Below are positions 37,430 to 45,686 of a stretch of DNA of 64,000 nt, one piece after another. Origin of the DNA: JACKAQ01 sp020634975 [NCBI: Calditrichia bacterium]. Its GTDB lineage: Bacteria; Calditrichota; Calditrichia; RBG-13-44-9. The notes under the pieces are model-generated. The model was not told the DNA's origin, did no database searches, and worked only from the letters and a program-made list of their open reading frames with translations. Where the stretch lies: assembly GCA_020634975.1 (NCBI GenBank), contig JACKAQ010000006.1, forward strand, positions 62,001-126,000, given 5' to 3'. Both the position numbers and the translations under genes were made by a program. Positions within the stretch are counted from its first letter, which is position 1. The number at the start of each line of letters is the position of its first letter.

Positions 37430-38056
37430 ATGAATATGCTGCGTTTAGAAATTCACAATCAGAATCCCCAACAGCGGATATTGAGCCAGGCTGTCGATGC
37501 ATTAAAACGTGGGGAAATTGTTATTTACCCGACGGATACCACTTATGGTGTTGGTTGCAGTATTTTTAACAAAAAAGCCATTGAACAACTGTATCGAATA
37601 AAAGGGAAATCCAAATTTGACCATATGAGTATGATTTGCAGTTCTATTCAGCAAGCCGCGGATTTTGTTAAAATTTCCAACGATGCTTTCCGGTTGCTCA
37701 AAAAATGCTCTCCCGGACCCTACACCATTATTCTGGATGCCAAAAAAAATATCGCCAAATTGATGCTTTCCCGCCAAAAAGAAATTGGTGTGCGAATTCC
37801 CGCAACACCGGTATGTCGGGATCTGGTTGAGTTGCTCGGACATCCCATTTTGAACACATCTTACGATCCCGATGTAGCGGATTTTCCCAATAATTTATAT
37901 AACAGTTTTGATGAAAATAACCCGTTTACCCTTACTGCATCGGTATTGCTGGATGCCGGCCCGATGGTGGATGGCGAGCATTCAACCGTCATTCGTTTTG
38001 TGAATGACGAGTTGGAGCTCCTCCGCGAAGGCAAGGGAGCGATCGATATACTTTAA
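37430..38056 (+). CDS. YciO/YrdC/Sua5-family protein
   Basis: A 208-residue protein of the YrdC-like fold that binds RNA and nucleotides. Conserved segments are IVIYPTDTTYGVGC, RIKGKSKFDHMSMIC, SPGPYTIIL and EIGVRIPATPVC. The length, the lack of an extra Sua5 domain and the NPQQRILSQAVDALKRGE start fit YciO best. The YrdC/Sua5 relatives make threonylcarbamoyl-AMP for tRNA t6A; whether YciO does so is uncertain. A second ATG at 37436 is an alternative start. Confidence 0.85.
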   Translation: MNMLRLEIHNQNPQQRILSQAVDALKRGEIVIYPTDTTYGVGCSIFNKKAIEQLYRIKGKSKFDHMSMICSSIQQAADFVKISNDAFRLLKKCSPGPYTIILDAKKNIAKLMLSRQKEIGVRIPATPVCRDLVELLGHPILNTSYDPDVADFPNNLYNSFDENNPFTLTASVLLDAGPMVDGEHSTVIRFVNDELELLREGKGAIDIL

Positions 38057-38071
38057 ATCGAGGGATATGTC

Positions 38072-38470
38072 ATGAAAAAAATTGTAAAAACTGCCGATGC
38101 ACCCAATCCGGTTGGACCTTATAATCAGGCTGTGGTTGTCAACGGAATGGTGTTTACCGCGGGGCAAATCGCTATCGACCCAAAAACGGATGCCCTGTTG
38201 AACACAGATATCCAAACCCAAACGCGGCTGGTGCTGAACAATCTTGGCGCTGTGCTCCGGGCTGCGGGTTCGGAATTTGAACACGTTGTCAAAACTACTG
38301 TTTTTTTGAAAAATATGAACGATTTTGCAGCGATGAACGCTGTGTACGCAGAATTTTTTACCACCGCTGCACCGGCGCGTTCGGCAGTGGAAGTGAGTCG
38401 TTTGCCCAAAGATGTGCTCGTTGAAATCGAGTGCGTTGCAGTGGTTCCCAACGGGCAAAACGCCGGATAA
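38072..38470 (+). CDS. ridA: RidA-family reactive enamine/imine deaminase
   Basis: A 132-residue trimeric RidA protein that hydrolyses reactive 2-aminoacrylate and related enamines released by PLP enzymes. Family features present are the start APNPVGPYNQAVVVNG, GQIAIDP and the active-site Arg in EVSRLPKDVLVEIECVAV. Its spacing to the YciO stop is 15 bases and to the lipid kinase 5 bases, so the three genes are probably one transcript. Confidence 0.94.
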   Translation: MKKIVKTADAPNPVGPYNQAVVVNGMVFTAGQIAIDPKTDALLNTDIQTQTRLVLNNLGAVLRAAGSEFEHVVKTTVFLKNMNDFAAMNAVYAEFFTTAAPARSAVEVSRLPKDVLVEIECVAVVPNGQNAG

Positions 38471-38475
38471 CCGCA

Positions 38476-39357
38476 ATGGCGACGCATGTCATTCTCAACC
38501 CCGCCGCCGGACGTGGTAAAGCCGGAAAATTGCTGGAGCCGTTATCGCGATTGCTGGAAACGGAATTGCCGGGGAGCCGGTTGCATGTTACGGCATACGC
38601 AGGAAATGCCCGCGAAATTGCAGCAACATTCAAATCCGGTGATCATTTGGTTGTTGCAGTTGGTGGCGACGGCACTATTCACGAAGTTGTCAATGGCATT
38701 GCCGGCGGTTCTGCAATGCTGGGCATTATTCCGGTCGGCACCGGCAACGATTTTGCCCGAATGTTCCATCTCCCCAAAAATCCCGCCGAAGCTGTGCGAA
38801 TCCTGAAAGCAGGATTTCTCAAAACAATAGACCTCGGCAAGGTAAATGACACCTATTTTTTGAACGGGATGGGTATTGGATTCGATGCGGATGTAGTGGT
38901 CGAAAGTCAAAAAATTCGCTATCTCGATGGATTTTCACTATATTTGAGCGCGGTTTTCAGAAAAATTCTGTCGTATCAAAACTACGCGATTGATCTCGGA
39001 AAAGACGGCACAACCGAACACCGCGACATATTTCTGCTGTCGGTCGGTAACGGGCAGTTTCTCGGTGGTGGATTCCGGTTGCTGCCAAAAGCAGATTTAT
39101 CGGACGGATTGCTGGATGTTTGCATGTTGCATGCCCTGCGGCGCAGCGAAATTTTTCGCCATCTGCCGAAGGCAATTAACGGCACACATCTCGGGATTTC
39201 ACAGGTTGAGTATTATAATATCCGTAAATTGGTGATCGATTGCGAAACTGGCATTCTTGCCCATGTCGATGGCGAATTGTTGGGCACCCGGCTCCGGCAT
39301 TTTGAAATTGAAGTTGTTCCATCGATACTAAATGTGGTTTGCCCGGCGCCGGCTTGA
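38476..39357 (+). CDS. Diacylglycerol/YegS-type lipid kinase
   Basis: A 293-residue lipid kinase. The nucleotide-binding motif VAVGGDGTIHEVVNGI and IPVGTGNDFAR are intact, with HVILNPAAGRGKAGK at the start. It phosphorylates diacylglycerol or a related lipid; the substrate is not shown. The frame runs back into ridA, but ATG 38476, just after the ridA stop, gives the proper N-terminus. Confidence 0.92.
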   Translation: MATHVILNPAAGRGKAGKLLEPLSRLLETELPGSRLHVTAYAGNAREIAATFKSGDHLVVAVGGDGTIHEVVNGIAGGSAMLGIIPVGTGNDFARMFHLPKNPAEAVRILKAGFLKTIDLGKVNDTYFLNGMGIGFDADVVVESQKIRYLDGFSLYLSAVFRKILSYQNYAIDLGKDGTTEHRDIFLLSVGNGQFLGGGFRLLPKADLSDGLLDVCMLHALRRSEIFRHLPKAINGTHLGISQVEYYNIRKLVIDCETGILAHVDGELLGTRLRHFEIEVVPSILNVVCPAPA

Positions 39358-39390
39358 TAAATAATTATAGTTCTAAACTGCTGATATTTA

Positions 39391-39915
39391 ATGATTTACA
39401 AAATATTTAGATTTCGAAAAACAGAACAGGGCAGGGGAGTGTTATTACATTCGGCTAAAATTTGGTTATTGCTTTGCCTGCTCTCGTTTATTGGATTGCA
39501 TGCTCAAAATGCAAGCCCAAGCCGTTCAACCAGCGACATTGACACAACTCGATTGTTCTCCGATAAGCCTTTGAAATCGCCGATGGGCGCAACGCTTCGT
39601 TCGGCAGTTTTGCCCGGATGGGGGCAGCTTTACAACGAAAAACCGGTCAAAAGCATTTTTGTTGCCGCATTAAACGGCTATCTGATTTATCAAATCGTTG
39701 ACAATAATCGCAAATATGAACGCACCGGCAACACTACTTTTCGAGACCGCCGGGGCACCAATAGCTGGTATTTTGGGCTGACATATCTGTTAACTTTGGT
39801 AGATGCGTATGTGGATGCCTATTTGTTCGGGTTCGAGAAAACAATGGATATCGGTATCGGGACGCCGGAGAATGGCGAAAATCAATTGCAACTTATGTTT
39901 CGCTGGCAATTTTAG
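39391..39915 (+). CDS. DUF5683-family membrane protein
   Basis: A 174-residue protein of the DUF5683 family seen in Bacteroidota and relatives. There is an N-terminal hydrophobic segment (KIWLLLCLLSFIGLHA), then the family core LRSAVLPGWGQLYNEKP followed by IFVAALNGYLIYQ and a second membrane segment (FGLTYLLTLVDAYVDAYLFG). It ends with beta-type sequence (LQLMFRWQF). The role is unknown. It lies 15 bases before the antiporter gene. Confidence 0.8.
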   Translation: MIYKIFRFRKTEQGRGVLLHSAKIWLLLCLLSFIGLHAQNASPSRSTSDIDTTRLFSDKPLKSPMGATLRSAVLPGWGQLYNEKPVKSIFVAALNGYLIYQIVDNNRKYERTGNTTFRDRRGTNSWYFGLTYLLTLVDAYVDAYLFGFEKTMDIGIGTPENGENQLQLMFRWQF

Positions 39916-39930
39916 AGGGATAATCAAATT

Positions 39931-41334
39931 TTGAGCGAAATTTTTATTTATCTGGCGATCGCCTATGCCATTAGCGGCGTGGTGTTGAGCCTGACGCGAC
40001 GAATGAAACTGGCAGATTTTGTGGCATATTTAGTCAGTGGATTTATTTTGGGCGGGGTTTTGCTCAGCTGGCAAAATTACTCTGCCGAACCCGGCGCGCC
40101 GCCATTTTCCCGCGAATACCGGATTTCCTCAGAAACGCTCACGTTGCTACAGCCTTACCTGCCGGATTCTACCAGCATCAGCATGATATCGCATCATCGT
40201 GTTACAAATATTGTCGGCGAAAAGCCATTTCTGGATTCGTTGCGATTTTACCTCGATGTGCCGCTCAGCGACAGCCTTTCGTGGCAGGTGCTGAAAACTG
40301 CCCGACAAACGCCGGCAAATCCGGCAACCGGACTGATTACCTTGTTTGCGAGCATTGGCATGTTGTTGTTTATGATGAATTTAGGTGCAAATTTCGAACT
40401 GCGGATGCTGCGCTTCAATTTCGATAGCAGCCTGCTCTGGCAAACCACGATGATGGTGCTTATCAACGCCGCTATCATTGGCAGTTTCGGATTTTTCCTG
40501 CTGTTCAACGGGCAAATCACCCCGACAATTTTGTTGCTGGTCAGCCTGCTAAGCATCAACGCCGGTTCAATTATCGCGTTTCGATTCCCGATTCAACCGG
40601 GTTGGAAACGTCCGGTTTCCCGGCTGTTGCAAATCACGGCAATTATCGATGTGCTGGCAATTACCGGATACGCATGGGTTGTGCTGTTGGAAAACTACCG
40701 CGAAAATTTCCTCCAAAAAATTTCCGGTGATGTCGGCTATTGGCTGATTTTGATGCTGATTGCCGCAGCTTTTGCATTTACCGGCGTCACCAAGCGATTG
40801 ATGAAACCGGTCGGGTTATGGCCTGCGGAACTGGTTGCATTTCTGCGGATCAGCTTAATTCTGCTGTTTATTTACTGCGGATTTCGCATTAACTTTCCGC
40901 TGATCGTGTTGGGATTAGGTTGTGGGCTGTTGCTGAATCTGCTGCTCAGCAGCAACGATTTGTTGTCCAAAAAACGTTTTTTTAGCGCAGTAATGATCCT
41001 TTATCCGCTCCCTTTTATCGAAGTCGGGCGATCGGCTTTTATGATTTTTCAGCAACATATTAGCGGTGTCTGGGTGAATGCGGCGGTGCTGCTGTTGGGA
41101 TTCGGCGCAATTGCGGCAGTGGTTGGCGTATTTTGGTTGTCACAAAAATTGTATCCAGTGATGATGGCGTTGGGTGTCTTTCCGCGCGGCGAAATTGCAA
41201 CGCTTATTCTCTGGCAATTTTGGGAATTGAACCTCATCTCCCGTAGTGCCTTCGCCAGCGGATTTGTCGCGATTGTTTTGAGCAGTGTTATCGGAATTAT
41301 CGCTGCACGCTTTTTAATGAAACCGGAATCTTGA
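39931..41334 (+). CDS. CPA2-like sodium/proton antiporter with external loop
   Basis: A 467-residue polytopic protein resembling Kef-type cation:proton antiporters: about twelve helices, FASIGMLLFMMNLGANFE matching the helix before the first antiporter bundle, LLSINAGSIIAF for the unwound helix, and IDVLAITGYA with the conserved membrane Asp. Between helices 2 and 3 (residues 50-130) there is an unusual soluble loop of about 80 residues, expected outside the membrane. The start is TTG 39931 with AGAGGGA ten bases upstream; there is no ATG in a better place. The transported ion is not determined. Confidence 0.82.
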   Translation: MSEIFIYLAIAYAISGVVLSLTRRMKLADFVAYLVSGFILGGVLLSWQNYSAEPGAPPFSREYRISSETLTLLQPYLPDSTSISMISHHRVTNIVGEKPFLDSLRFYLDVPLSDSLSWQVLKTARQTPANPATGLITLFASIGMLLFMMNLGANFELRMLRFNFDSSLLWQTTMMVLINAAIIGSFGFFLLFNGQITPTILLLVSLLSINAGSIIAFRFPIQPGWKRPVSRLLQITAIIDVLAITGYAWVVLLENYRENFLQKISGDVGYWLILMLIAAAFAFTGVTKRLMKPVGLWPAELVAFLRISLILLFIYCGFRINFPLIVLGLGCGLLLNLLLSSNDLLSKKRFFSAVMILYPLPFIEVGRSAFMIFQQHISGVWVNAAVLLLGFGAIAAVVGVFWLSQKLYPVMMALGVFPRGEIATLILWQFWELNLISRSAFASGFVAIVLSSVIGIIAARFLMKPES

Positions 41335-41409
41335 TCAAGTTTGTAATTTGTTGAATTTATTGCAAATACATATCAAAAATATAAAGAAAAAAATAACAGA
41401 GGATAGTCA

Positions 41410-42327
41410 ATGTCGATTTGGATTGACAAAATAAAAAAGGGATTTGCCAAAACGAAATCTCAGGTTTTCGACAAAGTGTCGCTGGCCATTTCCGCCAAAA
41501 AGAAAATTGATGACGAATTATTGGAAGAAATCGAAGAAATTTTGATCTCCGGTGATGTGGGTGTCGATGCATCGATGCGCATTTTGGAAGCGGTAAAACT
41601 GCGGGTTCGCAAAGAAAAATTCGAGGACGCTACTGCGCTGTTCGGCATTCTAAAAGATGAGATCGCCAATATTTTCCCCGAAAGCTCGTTTTCTGAAACC
41701 GATTTTCAACAGCATCCATACGTAATTCTGGTGATCGGCGTAAACGGTGTGGGGAAAACCACATCGATCGCCAAAATTGCCCGTCGATTTCAACAAAACG
41801 GCAAAAAAGTGCTGCTGGCAGCGGGCGACACATTTCGCGCAGCGGCTGTGGAACAATTGGAAATTTGGGCAAACCGGCTGCAGGTGGATATCGTCAAACA
41901 CGGTTCCGGTGCCGATCCCGCTGCCGTTGCCTTCGATGCGATACAGGCTGCCAAAGCCCGCAAAGCGGATGTGGTGCTGATCGATACCGCCGGGCGTTTG
42001 CACACCAAAGCAAACCTGATGGAAGAGCTCAAAAAAGTGCAACGGGTCATCCAAAAAGTAATGCCGGATGCGCCGCATTACCGCCTGCTGGTGCTCGATG
42101 GCAACACCGGACAAAATGCACTCAACCAGGCGCGCGAATTTGTGAACGCTGTCGGCGTTAACGGAATTGTGCTAACAAAGCTGGACGGCTCTGCAAAAGG
42201 CGGTGCGGTTATCGGCATTGCTCACACGTTGGGCTTGCCGGTGGAATACATCGGTGTTGGCGAAGGCATGGACGATTTGCAGCCATTCGACGCAAAATTG
42301 TATGCCGATAGCCTGATGGGACAGTAA
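41410..42327 (+). CDS. ftsY: Signal recognition particle receptor
   Basis: A 305-residue SRP-GTPase that docks ribosome-SRP complexes at the membrane. N and G domains are complete: GVNGVGKTTSIAKIA (P-loop), DTFRAAAVEQL, DTAGRLHTKANLMEEL and TKLDGSAKGG, with GVGEGMDDLQPFD at the end. The long acidic A-domain of the Escherichia coli protein is absent; membrane binding must come from the basic first helix (KIKKGFAKTKSQVFDK). It is followed 54 bases later by rimO. Confidence 0.97.
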   Translation: MSIWIDKIKKGFAKTKSQVFDKVSLAISAKKKIDDELLEEIEEILISGDVGVDASMRILEAVKLRVRKEKFEDATALFGILKDEIANIFPESSFSETDFQQHPYVILVIGVNGVGKTTSIAKIARRFQQNGKKVLLAAGDTFRAAAVEQLEIWANRLQVDIVKHGSGADPAAVAFDAIQAAKARKADVVLIDTAGRLHTKANLMEELKKVQRVIQKVMPDAPHYRLLVLDGNTGQNALNQAREFVNAVGVNGIVLTKLDGSAKGGAVIGIAHTLGLPVEYIGVGEGMDDLQPFDAKLYADSLMGQ

Positions 42328-42381
42328 AATTGCCCTCTTTGGGTAATTGAAAACGTATTTGAAAAAAGGTAAATTGAAGTA

Positions 42382-43716
42382 ATGAATAAAAATGGAAGTA
42401 TAACGGCGGCATCCCGGAAAATACATTTGACCACTCTGGGCTGCTCCAAAAACACATACGATTCGGAAATTCTGCTCGGCCAACTGAAGGCGCATAACGC
42501 CGAAATTGTCGATGACGCCGATAATGCGGATGTCATTATCATCAACACCTGCGGTTTTATCGAGATGGCCAAACAGGAATCCATCGATGCCATTCTGCAA
42601 GCCGAACAGCTCAAAAAGAATAATCCTGACAAAAAAATTGTTGTTTGTGGCTGTCTTTCCCAGCGATACGGCGCGGAGTTGCGAAGCGAAATGCCCGCGG
42701 TGGACGGCTTTTTTGGCGCGGAAGATTTTGATAACGTGCTCAATTTTCTCGATTTTCCCAAAGAGCGATCACCGGAATTTTTATACGAACAGCGGTTGCT
42801 CACCACGCCGAAGCATTTTGCATATCTCAAAATTTCCGAAGGGTGCAACCACACGTGCGCATTTTGCGCCATTCCGTTAATGCGCGGACGCCACCGCAGC
42901 CGCCCGATTCCCCAATTGGTTGCAGAGGCAGAAATGCTCGCCAAACAGGGCGTAAAAGAGCTGATTATCATTTCGCAGGACACAACATTTTACGGATTGG
43001 ATTTGTATAAATCTCAAAAAATCAGCGAGTTACTGCGGGCGCTGGAAGATGTGGACGGCATCGAGTGGATTCGGTTGCACTACCTCTATCCCACAACGGT
43101 GCAGGATGAGCTGATCGACTGGATGGCGAACAGCCGCAAAATTGTGCCGTATCTGGATATGCCGGTTCAGCACATTACGGACAACATGCTGAAAGTGATG
43201 AAACGCGGCGGAAAATCGTATCGGATTCGCCAGATTTTTGAGCAAGCTCGCGAAAAAATTCCCGGTGTTTCGCTGCGAACCACATTTATTGTGGGTCATC
43301 CCGGTGAAACAGAATCCGATTTCGCAGCGTTAAAAAATTTCATGGAAGAAATGCGATTTGACAGAGCCGGCGTTTTCACCTATTCGCACGAAGAAAACAC
43401 CAGCGCATTTGAATTGGACGATCTGCCGGCTGAACTAAAAGAAGAACGCTACGCCGAGCTTATGGCGTTGCAACAAACGATTTCACTGGAAAACAATCAC
43501 AAAAAAACCGGACAGACGCAGCGGGTGTTGATCGATGAGGTTGATTTGCAAAATATGTCTGCAATCGGCAGAACCGCCGGCGATTCACCGGAAATTGATA
43601 ACGAAGTTATTATTTCGCCATTGGATCGAGCGATACACGTCGGGCAATTTGTGAACGTCCATATTACGGACGCATCGGAATACGAACTTTATGGCGTAAT
43701 TGAGGAAAACATATGA
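42382..43716 (+). CDS. rimO: Ribosomal protein S12 methylthiotransferase
   Basis: A 444-residue radical-SAM enzyme that adds a methylthio group to an Asp of ribosomal protein S12. Domains: the N-terminal MTTase domain with cysteines in LGCSKNTYDSE, INTCGFIE and CGCLSQRYG; the radical-SAM cluster CNHTCAFC; and a C-terminal TRAM domain of about 70 residues (TGQTQRVLIDEVD). Motifs favour RimO over MiaB. It overlaps the next gene by four bases. Confidence 0.95.
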   Translation: MNKNGSITAASRKIHLTTLGCSKNTYDSEILLGQLKAHNAEIVDDADNADVIIINTCGFIEMAKQESIDAILQAEQLKKNNPDKKIVVCGCLSQRYGAELRSEMPAVDGFFGAEDFDNVLNFLDFPKERSPEFLYEQRLLTTPKHFAYLKISEGCNHTCAFCAIPLMRGRHRSRPIPQLVAEAEMLAKQGVKELIIISQDTTFYGLDLYKSQKISELLRALEDVDGIEWIRLHYLYPTTVQDELIDWMANSRKIVPYLDMPVQHITDNMLKVMKRGGKSYRIRQIFEQAREKIPGVSLRTTFIVGHPGETESDFAALKNFMEEMRFDRAGVFTYSHEENTSAFELDDLPAELKEERYAELMALQQTISLENNHKKTGQTQRVLIDEVDLQNMSAIGRTAGDSPEIDNEVIISPLDRAIHVGQFVNVHITDASEYELYGVIEENI

Positions 43717-44996
43717 AAACCAGGATCATGTCAGTGATATTGCTGCTGCTGGCAATTTGGGCATCGCCGCTTGCAGCACAATTCAGCGGCGGTTTGGCTA
43801 TTGGGGCAGGATTGCCGTATTTTCAGATCCGGGTGATCTCCACGTTCGATAGCGATACCGGCGACCGGCTGGCGCGTATTTATACGCAAATCCGCAACGA
43901 AAACCTCACGTTCATCAAAAACGATTCCGGATATGTGGCAGAAATCCAGCTCGATATGTTCGTAAATGAAAAAGAAGAAGAGTTTGCTTTTAGCAAAACC
44001 ATCAACAAATCTGTATTTGTGGAAAATTACGACGAAACCATTTCCGGTGAAATCAGCAATACATTCATCACCGATATTCCTGTGAACGCCGGACGATACG
44101 AGGTGCGCGTTACCGCGGTAGACCGCAATAGCAGCAGCCAGTTTAGCCGGAACGCCAAATTTGAAGTTACCGATCCAACGGATATGAACCTGCGCGTGAC
44201 GCTCAGCGATGTGATATTTTTTAACGATTATTCTACCGATGACGCCGGAAAAATCATCGATTATCAACCGGCGATGTCCAACTCTTTTTCATCGGAGAGC
44301 GAATTTATTTACGTCAATTTCAGCACGTACAACAAATATCCCGATGAACCGACCGAAATTCGCTACACCGTCAAAGACGAAAATAATATTGTTGTAATGG
44401 AGCATTTATACGATCTGGACAGTAAGGAAGCATACGTCGAGCATTTCCTGAAATTGAGCCGCTACTATCTGGATCGCAACCAGTATTTGCTGGAATTGAC
44501 GGTTCACAACGGTGATCAGTGGGTCGTAAAAAACGCCTCGTTTTCATTTTTCTGGCGGTTTTCGCCAACAACTGTTCAGGACCTGGACCTGGCGCTCCGG
44601 CAGATGAAATACATTTCCGAAGATGATTCGATCAAATATTTTTTGAAGAAAAATTACGACGAAAAGAAAGCCTATTTCGACCGGTTCTGGAACCAGCGCG
44701 ATCCGGACCCATCGAGTGCCCGGAATGAATTGATGGAAGAATATTTTCGCAGGGTGAACTTTGCCAATGCGAATTTTTCCAGCACCAACAATACGGGCTG
44801 GCTGAATGATCGCGGCCGGATCTTCATCAAATTTGGTGAACCAGACGACATCGAACGGCATCCATTTGAAGCGGAAACCTATCCGTATCAGATTTGGCGG
44901 TATTATTCTATCCAGAAAGTTTTCCTGTTTATCGACCGCACCGGCTTTGGCGATTATGATTTGCATCCGTCCTATTATTACGTCGAGTACGACTGA
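43713..44996 (+). CDS. GWxTD-domain exported protein
   Basis: A 427-residue protein with a signal peptide (ILLLLAIWASPLAAQ). The middle (residues 130-280) is beta-rich. The C-terminal 80 residues form the GWxTD domain: NNTGWLNDRGRIFIKFGEPDD, then YPYQIWRYY and FIDRTGFGDYDL. GWxTD proteins are common in this bacterial group and their function is unknown. It shares an ATGA overlap with rimO and has a strong terminator behind it. Confidence 0.88.
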   Translation: MKTRIMSVILLLLAIWASPLAAQFSGGLAIGAGLPYFQIRVISTFDSDTGDRLARIYTQIRNENLTFIKNDSGYVAEIQLDMFVNEKEEEFAFSKTINKSVFVENYDETISGEISNTFITDIPVNAGRYEVRVTAVDRNSSSQFSRNAKFEVTDPTDMNLRVTLSDVIFFNDYSTDDAGKIIDYQPAMSNSFSSESEFIYVNFSTYNKYPDEPTEIRYTVKDENNIVVMEHLYDLDSKEAYVEHFLKLSRYYLDRNQYLLELTVHNGDQWVVKNASFSFFWRFSPTTVQDLDLALRQMKYISEDDSIKYFLKKNYDEKKAYFDRFWNQRDPDPSSARNELMEEYFRRVNFANANFSSTNNTGWLNDRGRIFIKFGEPDDIERHPFEAETYPYQIWRYYSIQKVFLFIDRTGFGDYDLHPSYYYVEYD

Positions 44997-45035
44997 TTTA
45001 CAACTTTTTACAACATCTTTTGTTTGTCGTTTTGC

Positions 45036-45067
45036 AACCCGTTACCCGATTCGTAACGGGTTTTTTT
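45036..45067 (+). terminator. Rho-independent terminator after the GWxTD gene
   Basis: A perfect 10-base-pair stem, AACCCGTTAC (45036-45045) and GTAACGGGTT (45053-45062), with a 7-base loop and a T run to 45067. Confidence 0.92.
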
Positions 45068-45686
45068 GTGTACGGAAAATGGTGATTGAAACACTGCGAG
45101 AGCTGTGATTTTACTCCCTTTCTCCGTGAAACATTTTGGACTTAAGATCAGGTTTTCGGCTATATTAGCTGCAATTTACCGATAGAAATTTCGCCGTAAA
45201 TAAATTACGGTTCCGCAACGATTATACTACATTCGCGTTGCAAGAATCAACTACACGGGATTCCGGGTCGGTGCGCATAACGTTTGACTAAAGAGATGTT
45301 AGGGAAATAAGATGCGGTAATTAAAGTATTAACAGTTGTTTAGGCGTGTATTTAGCAACAGTGGGAACGTTAGGTGTTTTTGCAAAAATTTAAAAAACCT
45401 TAAAAATATGAAATATATGAGCCGAAGTCAACTTAAGAAATGATTACCAAAGTGAATATTTTTTTTCGTGCCCTAAGTGGTTATTTACTAAAAAGGTATA
45501 AATCCGTTTAACGTGAAACACTCAAAAATTTAAAAATTTTTGTTCCATCCGATTTGTTTTTTTAGGTGGTCTTTTTTTATAATGTCACGCTTCGAGGCTG
45601 GCATTTGGTCTCTGTTGATCCTCTATCGCCGCCTTCACATAATAATTATGATACGGGTTATCCCATACGATGGGAAGGGTATTGGT
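45068..45686 (+). promoter_or_regulatory. Long non-coding leader of the DnaA-like gene
   Basis: About 620 bases without a convincing gene. A candidate promoter is TATATT at 45161-45166 with TTGGAC at 45136-45141. Downstream are two hairpins, CCGTAA-ATAAA-TTACGG (45194-45210) and GCAACG/CGTTGC (45215-45241), and a very AT-rich block at 45370-45425. This implies a leader of roughly 500 bases. No consensus DnaA box (TTATNCACA) was found by eye, so I do not call an origin. The frame of the next gene is open from 45540, but its codons there look non-coding. Confidence 0.35.

Noticed and set aside
45068-45686. Chromosome origin next to dnaA
   Set aside because: No consensus DnaA boxes were found and the adjacent DnaA is degenerate; AT-richness alone is not enough.
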